Shown in pieces: positions 54,257-63,800 of a stretch of 64,000 nucleotides of DNA (position 1 is the first letter of the stretch; every line of letters starts with the position of its first letter). Below the pieces are notes generated by a model. The model was not told the DNA's origin. It worked only from the letters and a program-made list of their open reading frames with translations, and made no database searches. The translations under genes were made by a program, and so were the position numbers. This stretch comes from Paucilactobacillus suebicus DSM 5007 = KCTC 3549 (lineage in GTDB: Bacteria; Bacillota; Bacilli; Lactobacillales; Lactobacillaceae), in contig NZ_AZGF01000005.1 in the NCBI RefSeq assembly GCF_001434475.1, positions 1-64,000 on the forward strand. The letters run 5' to 3'.

Positions 54257-54423
54257 GTCTTTATCTCCATTCACAAAGTAATGTCATTTTAAGTCCGTTA
54301 GTTTACGGAATATTAATTTATTTACTGTCATAATTTTAAATTATCACCATTAAGAATGATTATATACACATTTAGGTTTATCATTCAAATCTTAATTAAA
54401 ATAATTAATTGTTATCAGCAGTT

Positions 54424-54933
54424 TTATTCGTATAAAACACCAATATCCCTTAAGTCTTGACGAATTTTTTCAATTTGTTCCGAATTATCAACGGCGATAT
54501 CATGACTGTGAATTCCATCAGTAATTTCCGACAAGAGATGTCCCTTGAATTGTCTTAGATGATACATGAACTGCTTAACATCAGCCTCAGATCTCACTGT
54601 TAATTGGCCACTCAATTGACCGTACAGGGGATGGTCAACAGAGACGTCCAAAATAGTGCCACCATCACGAATAATTGTTAACATTTCTTGACTAGTTTGG
54701 TTCAGATCGTGCTGGCAAACAACCGTAAACTTTAAATCGTCAGGTTGCTTATACTCGTATCCCGTTGGTGTGGCAAGAATTACTTCTCCATGTGCTCTTA
54801 GAAGAGCAATGTCTCCAACGATTGTTTGTCTACTAACTTTAAATTGCTTTGCAAAAAAATTGGCGCTAATCGGCTGTTTTGCCGTTAAAAGAATACTTTT
54901 TATTTTTTCTTGTCTCAACTTGCTATTAATCAT
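54424..54933 (-). CDS. niaR: Niacin-responsive transcriptional repressor NiaR
   Basis: A 169-aa protein with an N-terminal HTH_11 winged helix (PISANFFAKQFKVSRQTIVGDIALLRAHG) and a C-terminal 3H domain whose three histidine blocks are visible (CQHDLNQT, VDHPLYGQLSG and DGIHSHDIAV). This is the NiaR/YrxA architecture, which represses NAD-precursor uptake and salvage genes when niacin is plentiful. It is cotranscribed after the condensation-like gene (25-nt gap). pncB lies one gene upstream and bears a matching palindromic operator. Confidence 0.92.
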   Translation of the reverse strand: MINSKLRQEKIKSILLTAKQPISANFFAKQFKVSRQTIVGDIALLRAHGEVILATPTGYEYKQPDDLKFTVVCQHDLNQTSQEMLTIIRDGGTILDVSVDHPLYGQLSGQLTVRSEADVKQFMYHLRQFKGHLLSEITDGIHSHDIAVDNSEQIEKIRQDLRDIGVLYE

Positions 54934-54958
54934 CTAACCCTCCGCAAGATGTGTATTA

Positions 54959-56191
54959 TTATTTTTCTAAGGCACTCAGTGCAAAATTATTAATCAGATC
55001 AGCCACGTTACGTGCAATAGCCATACCAAATATCATTTCACCATTCGTACCGACCATGTTGAAAGCTAAGCTCAACTGATCATCATACGTAGCTGTAGCA
55101 ATTTGATACATTGGCGCCGTTCTAAATCCACCAGTCATCACAACTTGAGTAATTTTCACACCATCAAAGACCAACTTATTTTGATCAATAATACCAAAGT
55201 TTGTATAGGCAATTTCACGAACGTGATAATTATCTTGTACCACTTGTTGCAATTCAGCTAAGGGCTGTGTTTGATAATTTTCAAGCAAGCCTTTGATAGA
55301 GTCGAAACATTGATACTGCTTTTTATGTTCATTCATTTCGGTGTGAACACGTGCTACCAACTCACCGAATGGTTCACTAAGAGGTGTGTCAATTGATAAA
55401 TTATATCTTGAGGTAAAGTTTGCAACTTGTACACCATCTACGGTTGGACCGAACTTCCTCATATCAGTTGGACATGCCATCGAAATTGAATTAATTCCTG
55501 CAAATCGTTGAATGACACGACTAAAGGCTGTCATAACCACATCGTTAACGGTTGTATTGGTCAAGTGGGTCGCTTCAATTAATCGATTTGTTTCGTCCTT
55601 ACTTAATTCCACAGACCCAACATGATAATCTCGACTGCCATCAGTGTCTAAATGTGGCAACAATAGTGGTTCACTCGGATGATCCGTCTGTTTCGATGGT
55701 GTCATTTGATGCTGACTGACCAATTTTTCAAGCCAATCGATTTCTTGATGATTTTTGACACCATCTAGTGCTGCATCCCCATTTGAATAAGCATTAGCGA
55801 TTAAGTAAAGTAGTTGCTTACTTCCTGCCCCATCAGTGAGAATGTGGCTAATATAAATAATTAACCTAGTTTTTTCTTCGTTATCTTCCCAGTAAATGCG
55901 CACTTGGGGATCCTTCATTAGATCCCATTTCTTTGCATCTAAATCTGGTTGCTTCACGTTATCCCTAATTAAATCGGAAACATTGTCTGTGATTTGCTCG
56001 AAACTGTTATTGGACATTTCATAGCGACACATAATTTCTGGTACAACTCTAGTAACCGATTTTAGTGCATTTTCAAATCGTGATCGATCCAGTCTCTTAT
56101 CAAAACTGATTTCTCCTCGCACAACTGGGTATAAAATATCCAATCCGATTGTATGAAGAATATTTAATGGTTCACCTTCATAAGTAGTCAT
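54959..56191 (-). CDS. Stand-alone condensation-domain-like acyltransferase
   Basis: A 410-aa protein of the chloramphenicol-acetyltransferase/condensation fold. The catalytic HxxxDG motif is present as ISHILTDGAGSKQLLYLI (about residues 118-135). NDVVMTAFSRVIQRF and MACPTDMRKFGP fit the second half of the fold, as in alcohol acetyltransferases and PapA-type enzymes. No carrier protein or NRPS module is adjacent, so it probably transfers an acyl group from a CoA thioester to a small acceptor. ATG 56191 follows AAGGAAGATGAG; an extended -10 (TGATATAAT) lies at 56227-56222. Confidence 0.78.
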   Translation of the reverse strand: MTTYEGEPLNILHTIGLDILYPVVRGEISFDKRLDRSRFENALKSVTRVVPEIMCRYEMSNNSFEQITDNVSDLIRDNVKQPDLDAKKWDLMKDPQVRIYWEDNEEKTRLIIYISHILTDGAGSKQLLYLIANAYSNGDAALDGVKNHQEIDWLEKLVSQHQMTPSKQTDHPSEPLLLPHLDTDGSRDYHVGSVELSKDETNRLIEATHLTNTTVNDVVMTAFSRVIQRFAGINSISMACPTDMRKFGPTVDGVQVANFTSRYNLSIDTPLSEPFGELVARVHTEMNEHKKQYQCFDSIKGLLENYQTQPLAELQQVVQDNYHVREIAYTNFGIIDQNKLVFDGVKITQVVMTGGFRTAPMYQIATATYDDQLSLAFNMVGTNGEMIFGMAIARNVADLINNFALSALEK

Positions 56192-56328
56192 TGTCTCATC
56201 TTCCTTATTTTTCATGCTTTTATTATATCACGTGAATGAGAGCGTTTTTACGAAATTAATAAATCGTGACAATAAACAATCAGTTGCCGACAAAGACACT
56301 AAGAAAGTGGGCATCAAAACCCTCAATC

Positions 56329-57750
56329 CTAGTTAGCACTCTTCTTCAATAACCGTTGCTGTAAATTAGCTAATTTTTCAGTCATGTACACCGTATATCG
56401 ATTAGGGTTAGTAAGTCGTTTGGTCTCATCAGGTAGCTTGCCAATCTCCGTTTGACAATAATCTTTAATTTTAAAAACGTCATTCGACCTGAAATGAGTT
56501 AAGTTAATTTCCTTTAGCAGTTCTTCTGCCCGATACCCGCGCAATACATGCATTTTCCCTACACTCAATGGATCACTGTCAATCACACTAAGTGGTTCAC
56601 CACCTATTTCTTCATAATTAAGGGCAATTAAATCCGCAAATGACTGTGCCGATCCGATTTTGTACAAACGATAAATTTTTTTAATTCCTGGTAGTGTTAC
56701 CTTTTCTCGACTGCCGCTGACTTTTAGTTTTGGAATGACTTTGCCGTTACGCTCAATGGCGGCTAATTTATACACGCCACTGAGCACCGGTGAAGATGCA
56801 CTAGTAATTAATTTTTCTCCAACACCAAAATTATCAATTGGAGCTCCTTCCTGAAGTAGCGAAGTAATGACTCTTTCGTCCAAAGCATTAGAAACTGTAA
56901 TTTTGGCGTCATAGAATCCAGCATCGTCAAGCATTTTCCGTGCTGCCTTAGTTAAGTACCCAATATCACCGGAATCAATCCTAATCCCAATAGGGGCATG
57001 GCCTTCACCTTTTAACTCCTTGAAAACCTTAATTGCATTTGGAACACCAGATTCAAGCACATTATAAGTGTCCACCAGTAAAGCAGTATTTTCAGGATAT
57101 ATTCTAGCCCACTGTTGAAATGATTCTAACTCACTATCAAAGGCTTCTATCCAACTGTGCGCCATTGTGCCAGCAGCTGGAATATTAAATTGTTTGGCTG
57201 CGTACACATTTGAAGTACTTGAGCAGCCACCAATAACGGCGGCTCTTGCCCCAAAAATGGCACTGTCTGGTCCTTGAGCACGCCTAGCACCGAATTCCAT
57301 CACTGGTCGTCCTTGGGCTGCAAAGTTTATTCGACGAGATTTGGTAGCAATTAAGGACTGATGGTTCAAAATATTTAGTACCAAAGTTTCAACCATTTGA
57401 GCTTGAATTAAAGGGCCTTCAATTGTTAGCAATGGTTCCCGTGGAAAAATGGGAGTACCTTCTGGAACTGCATTAATTCGACATTCAAATTCAAAATTTT
57501 GTAACATGTTCAAAAATTTAGAGTCAAATAGATTCAGGCCCTTGAAATAACTAATATCTGAATCATTGAAGTGAAGTTGAACTAATTGTTCGACCACTTG
57601 TTGCAATCCAGCCACAATGACAAAACTACCGTCATCAGGTACCTTTCGAAAAAAAACATCAAAAACAGCCTGATCATTTACGAGATTTTGTTCAAATCCG
57701 TTAGCCATTGAATACTCATATAAATCTGTTAATAACGATAAACTTTTCAT
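56329..57750 (-). CDS. pncB: Nicotinate phosphoribosyltransferase
   Basis: A 473-aa NAPRTase. The opening SLLTDLYEYSMANGFEQN, VFFRKVPDDGSFVIVAGL, FGARRAQGPDSAIFGARAAVIGGCSSTSNV and GIRIDSGDIGYLTKAARKML are diagnostic. It joins nicotinate to PRPP to form nicotinate mononucleotide in NAD salvage. ATG 57750 follows GGAGGTAAAA; the longer reading to 57909 passes through the operator and a terminator. A palindromic NiaR-type site lies between promoter and start. Confidence 0.94.
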   Translation of the reverse strand: MKSLSLLTDLYEYSMANGFEQNLVNDQAVFDVFFRKVPDDGSFVIVAGLQQVVEQLVQLHFNDSDISYFKGLNLFDSKFLNMLQNFEFECRINAVPEGTPIFPREPLLTIEGPLIQAQMVETLVLNILNHQSLIATKSRRINFAAQGRPVMEFGARRAQGPDSAIFGARAAVIGGCSSTSNVYAAKQFNIPAAGTMAHSWIEAFDSELESFQQWARIYPENTALLVDTYNVLESGVPNAIKVFKELKGEGHAPIGIRIDSGDIGYLTKAARKMLDDAGFYDAKITVSNALDERVITSLLQEGAPIDNFGVGEKLITSASSPVLSGVYKLAAIERNGKVIPKLKVSGSREKVTLPGIKKIYRLYKIGSAQSFADLIALNYEEIGGEPLSVIDSDPLSVGKMHVLRGYRAEELLKEINLTHFRSNDVFKIKDYCQTEIGKLPDETKRLTNPNRYTVYMTEKLANLQQRLLKKSAN

Positions 57751-57764
57751 TTTTACCTCCATAT

Positions 57765-57822
57765 GGTGTCTTGACACCCTATTTAATGCCATAAGTATAT
57801 CACCAGTTATCAAAAACGACAA
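57765..57822 (-). promoter_or_regulatory. pncB promoter and NiaR-type operator
   Basis: TTGTCG (57822-57817), 17 nt and TATACT (57799-57794) form the promoter. The palindrome GGTGTC-N2-GACACC (57765-57778) lies just downstream, ahead of the ribosome site. It matches the TGTC..GACA type of NiaR operator. The -35 lies inside the terminator of the preceding adhesin gene. Confidence 0.75.
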
Positions 57823-57853
57823 AGAACCCAGAAAAATCTGAGTCCTTTGTCGT
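57811..57853 (-). terminator. Adhesin terminator overlapping the pncB -35
   Basis: ACGACAAAG..CAGA arms (57853-57837 with 57832-57816) form a 17-bp stem with two or three mismatches, followed by TTTTTG on the minus strand. Its 3' arm contains the pncB -35 hexamer. Confidence 0.85.
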
Positions 57854-57871
57854 CTATTTTTATTATATTGG

Positions 57872-60800
57872 TTATTTTGTTCGCCGTTTTCTTGGCTTGC
57901 CAAGACCAAACATACCTAATACTGATAGCGATATAACACCGATAATTCCCATTAACTGTGACTCTTGTTGATTATCACCAGTTTGCGGTAACTTATCAGC
58001 TTTTTGATTTTGCTGATTGCTATCCGCATTGTTATTAGAGAAACTGTTCGTGGAAGCTGCTGTCTGATTTTTTGGCGATTCAGATGCTCCATTAGTTGTT
58101 TGATTACCACTGGTTTCACCAGTATTGTGACCTGACCCTGAATTTGAACTAACAGATGATTCGCCATTACTTTCATTACCAACCGGCTCCACATAAACAT
58201 TAATTTGTTTGGTTTCAGGATCATAGTAATATGTTGCATTACTTGAAATTCTAAATCCACTTAAATTAGGGATGACGACTATCTCATCAGTTTTGCCAGA
58301 TACTTGGGTGCTGCCAACTTTTTGACCAGTCTGCGTGTCAATATAGTTAATCGTGACGGTATCGGTTAATGCAGAATAGGTCACCGTTGTTGATCTGTCG
58401 CTTGGTTTAATGGTAGTCGTATTCGGTGTACCAAAGTTGACACTCGTTTGGTCAGCTAGATATCCAGCAACCACTGGTGTGGTAATGATCACATCGTCAT
58501 TGTTGTTTGGTGTGTACGTTGTGATTCCGGTTACTTCATCTGTATCCGTGGTGTATGTGGTATCGATACTCTGATTCGATTGTGACTTACTCTCAGGTAA
58601 ACCTGTATAACTGACGGTGTCAGTTACTGTCAACGTACCAACTTTATGAGCGTGAACCAAATGCACTTCAATGACCTGATTGCCGTTAGACGTGAACGTG
58701 TATGTGCCATTGGCCACTTGATTTTCTGCAAGCTCATATCCTGTTGGAACATTGGCACTCCAGTCAACACTACCATCTGTAATACCATCGATTTCACTAG
58801 ACGAAACCACTGCACCATTACTGTCATCATCAAGGTATTCAATTGTGACTGTTTGTGGATTTGCTGAATAAGTGACCGTTTTATTTTGATCTGTCGGTAA
58901 CGCATTCGTTACGCTTGGTGTACCAAAGTCAACGCTCAACTGATCAGCTGTATAGCCAGCAACGGTAGGAGACGAAATGCTTACATCAGTTAAATTCTCA
59001 GGTGTATAAGTTGTGACCCCAGTTGCCTCATCTGTATCTGTATTGTAAACAATACTATTACTTTGACTAGGTTGTGATTTGTCATCGGGTAGACCAACGT
59101 AATTCACAGTATCAGACGTTGTAAGCGTGCCTGTTTCATGAACATGAACAAGCTTAATCGAAACAACTGCTGCTCCATTAGCACCAAATGTCACTGTTCC
59201 ACTCGCACTTTGCCCAGGTGCTAACTCATACCCTGCTGGAATCTCATTTGTTGCGTCATAATTTACCGTTTCATCAGTGACACCACTGATTGTCTCACTA
59301 TCATTGCCACTTTCATCCTTAACAACACTGCCATTATCATCTTCATCAACAAATTGGTAAGTGGTAGATTGGGCATTAGCAGATGCGTTGATTGTCAGTA
59401 TCAAACCATAGTGGCTATTAATAACGTCTTCACTATCTGTTAATGAACTAGAGGTTGTTTCACTTGCAACAAGATTTTTCATGTTAAAGGTGTATGTGTT
59501 CCCACTGACAGTGATTATGCCTTCTGCTTCGTATGCCGCAACTTCGGCAGCTGTTAATGTAATTGTGTCACCCGATGCACTTGATTTAATTGTTAAATTA
59601 TCAACGCTGTAACCATCTGGAACTGTTACCGAAGTATTATCTCCAGTTTCCGAATTTAATGTCTGTTCTCCGGTTACTTCATCGGTAGAATAATCTATTT
59701 GATACGTATTAGTACTATTAGCAAGTTGAGCTCCAGTTGAATTGTTGTCAACATCAACACTATATGTCGCATACGGTGTTGATGTATTTATTTTATGAAC
59801 TAGGTGAATTGTGACCACCGCGGCACCATCATTAGTAAATGTGACCGAACCAGTTGCACTCTGACCACTTGCCAATTCATATCCAGACGGAATCTCACTA
59901 CTTGCATCATAATCAACTGTTTCATCAGTAACTCCGCTAATGCTTTCATTTGCATTACCACTGACATCATCTACAACCGCACCGTTATTGTCATCATCAA
60001 CAAACTGATAGTACGTTGACTGTGCATCTGGCGTATAAGTAACAGTTGCACTTTGATCAGTTGGATTACTTGTTGTCGTTGAATTAGTAAATGTTGTCTG
60101 AGTTGCACTGGCACTATACCCGGCAACCGGCGTTGTATCAATCGTAGTCGTTTCGTTATCAGCCGTGTATGTCGTCACTCCTGTAACATCATCAAGATTC
60201 GAGGTCCAATCAACATTAGCAACACTTGCAGCAGGCGTTGCGGCCCCTGCACCGGAATAATTAACTGTGTTGGTGGTTGTAACTGCGTTCGCCGTAATCG
60301 TATGCTGATGAACTAAATTGATCGTAATGGTCGCAGCCCCTGTGGCACTGAAAGTAACTGTCCCTGTTGCAGTTTGCCCAGCTGCTAATTCATATCCGGT
60401 TGGAATTTCACTTGTAACATCGTAATTGACGGATTCGTTAGTAACACCACTAATAGTCTCACTGGTGTTACCACTCTTATCTGTAACAACAGTCCCACCA
60501 TTATCGTTGTCCACAAACTGATAGGTGGTAGACTGAGCATTCGGTGAGTAATTGACAGTTGCCGTTTGATTAACAGGTGTCGTTGTCGTGTCTGAAGTAC
60601 TAAACGTTACTTCAGATTCACTAGGTGTGTAGCCTGTCACGTCAGGACTTGCAATTGACGCATTCGAATTATCAGTGTCAATTTCATATTCCAACACTTT
60701 GCCAGTCACATTATCGACAATTTCGTTCCATTCCAGAGTCGTTGACGCAGCGCTAGGAGTTTCATCCCCCGCCCCCGTATAACTAACAGTTCCAGTAGTG

Positions 60801-63800
60801 GTGACCGCATCCGTCACCACAGATGTTGCATGCGTTTCAATAATGTAGATATCATCGCCTATCCCAGTACCAGAATTTGAATACGTAATACTGCTTGGAT
60901 CTGAAATCGTTTCACCAGTCGTTGCATCGTAATAACCGACAATCACGTATTTGTTATTGACGGTACTACCAACGGCACCATATTCACTGGAAGCATCAAA
61001 TGTATCACCAGAAATACCTGTTTGAGTTCCTGCTTCCTCGTCGACTGTATAGTTGCCATCACCATCACCAGTAACATAGCTGTACGTGTTAGTAACATTT
61101 CTTTCAGCTTCAATTTCAACAGAATTGGTTAATGGAGTACTAGTTGATGTCGTATCACTATATGATTCTGAGCTGACAGTGTAGGTTGTACCTGAGTCAA
61201 CCGTTGTGTCTGAAATAGATACTGGCACTTCAACCACATATGCACTTTGGGCACTAAGACTAATGCCACTTACCTCTATAATCGTCGCACCGCTCGAATC
61301 AGTTGTTATATTGATTGATGCTTCACTAGTAATATCATTGCCATTTTCGTCAACAACTTCAACATCCCCGGCTAGTGACAATCCCGCTGGTACAGTGACG
61401 ATAACTTCGCCATTATTTTCAACGCTACCAGTACCGTTATATGCTACTGACTTGACGGTCGCAGAATTATCATCACTTAAATTAATATGAGCTGTGGTAC
61501 TCTGAGCAGATGTATCTCCCGATCCCTGGGCAGTAATCGAAGCAGTAAACACTGATGGTGCAATGATCGTAGCCAGCGTGCCACTAGTTGTAATTTTATA
61601 CACATTACCTTCAGTCCAATCCGTGGCTGCATCACCCGTTGACACCAAAGTGCCAGAAATAAACGATGCGGGATCAACATACAGTAAACCATCATTGGCT
61701 GTAATGACAGTCCCTGGCAGATCATCTGCATTTGCAACAAGAATGCCTGTAATATCGATATTTTGAGACAGATACTTGGATAATCCAGAAACTTCAATCA
61801 CCTGTCGGCCGTCTGTATCGGCTAAATGCGTAATAGTTACGTCACTACCGATAGTTGAGAAATAAGCATCTAATTTTGCATCAGATTCAAACGAAGAACC
61901 AGTTGGTGCTTCAATGAAAACGGTAACTGGGTTTTGACCATCAAAAGTGTCAGCAGTTGAAGGTATATTGGATGAGAAGAAAACAGTGGCAGAGCTTGCA
62001 CTTCCCGATGAATACCAGTTTACAAATTGATTAGTACTTGACTTGAGCGAAGCTCCTGCATTAATCGTGCCAGAATTATTGGTGCTATAGCTTGACACCA
62101 AAGAAATAAGTGGCGTCGTTGATACTGTATTACTAGATGACCTGCTGTAGACACCTTCCTGATTGCCCTCACCATCAAGCACATAACTTGTCACATTGAA
62201 TGTATAGGTATCATTTTCATCAGAAAAATCATAAATCGATGGTGTAACTTTTGAGTATTGAACTGAACTAACAGAATCAAGTGGTGTCGAATCAGTCGCA
62301 GTAGCTTCAATTTTTATGTCAGTTACCGGATCTGAGCTATCAAGGTTGGCAACGTCGTACCAAGCGGCTCCAGTGTAGGCCATGGTGGTTGTTACCCCAC
62401 TAGCCGTTGTGAACACAATTTCTGCGTCACTAGTATTAATGCCAGAGGTACTGCTCAAATTTACATAAATACCACGGAAACCGATGGTTGTTGACGAATT
62501 TAGTGAAATATCAGCCACATACGTACCCGTGTGTCTAAAATTACTGTCATCTGCGAGGCCGATTTGTGCAATTACTCCAGTCTCATCACTTTCATTTAAA
62601 TAGTTGATATATCTTTGTGGAGACTGGTTTGGAGTATACCCATTTAGTGTGATGGAGTTAATTGTAGAGTAACTTTCTCCCGCAAAGTAATATGAACTGG
62701 CCTTATCATCAGTCCCAGAAGCGACAATTGATTGTCCATTGATGACAACGTTGTAACTATATGTTGTATCTGTAACATCTGCTCCAGAGGTCAAGCTAGT
62801 GGCACTAACTCCATCAGCGGGTGCGAGCTCAACCGTAATTGCACCTGCGGCGGTATTCAGAACGGCTAACTGTGAAATTGCATAAAGGCTAAAGTCCTGC
62901 AATGCCGTGATTGTAATTGTATTAGTACCTGTTTGTGTAACTTCAAAATATTCGCTAAAGACTGAAGATGTTGGTAATGTGATGCTAGCAATTTGTAATT
63001 GACTACCATACGTAATGGTGACGCTTGACCCAGCACTATAATAAATTGACTGTGAGCCAACTCCGGTTGATGCGTCATTCATAGCCGTAATAATACTGCC
63101 CCAAAGTCCCTCAGAACCGCCATCATTCCAAGTATATGAAACTGTTATATCATTTACCACGTTTCCAGTTGAATCCGTAATTCCTGGGGTTACAGTACTA
63201 CCATAATTATCAAGTGTCACGCTAACATTACTTGACACAGCTGCGGTCTTATCAATTCTAACTGTCTGAGTGCCGATTGCGGACGTTGTGCCATTCCTGG
63301 TTAATGTAGAAACGAACGTCGAATAATTGTACTGGTTAGCATTTAAGTAGGCCGTTGCCTTCGTGTTATCGCCATAAGAGTAATAAACAGTTAAAGTGAC
63401 ACTAGTGGCTTGCAAAAATGTAAATGTAACCGTCATTCCTGTGTCTGATGAACCGCTTACAGAAGTTGTATAAAGTGACCCAGTTGAGTCTGTTGTTTCA
63501 CTAGTAACGGTTAGACCAGCATTTGCCGGCGATGTAATAGTCAAAACATCCCCAGCATCAAAGCTCCCTGTTTCACTTACTGCATATGTGTAAGCTTCAT
63601 CTACATATACCGATGGATTGCCTGCAGTGTCGGTGGTAACAACAGAATTACTATTAACGCCAGTTGGAACGACTGATAATTTGTAGCCGGTCGCATTACT
63701 ATCAACTGGTTCTGAATCGTCATAAACGGCTGCAGTTGTTACAGAACTTGCCAATGATGCAGTGATAGTTTGTGCGACGCCTGTAGATGCATATGCGCTT

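Noticed and set aside
57751-57909. 53-residue extension of PncB
   Set aside because: It passes through the adhesin terminator, promoter and NiaR-type palindrome. The family starts at MKSLSLLTDLYE.
57872-60830. CRISPR-like or tandem DNA repeat in the 58-61 kb region
   Set aside because: The periodicity comes from protein domain repeats in an open reading frame, with units of ~500-600 nt and no spacer structure.
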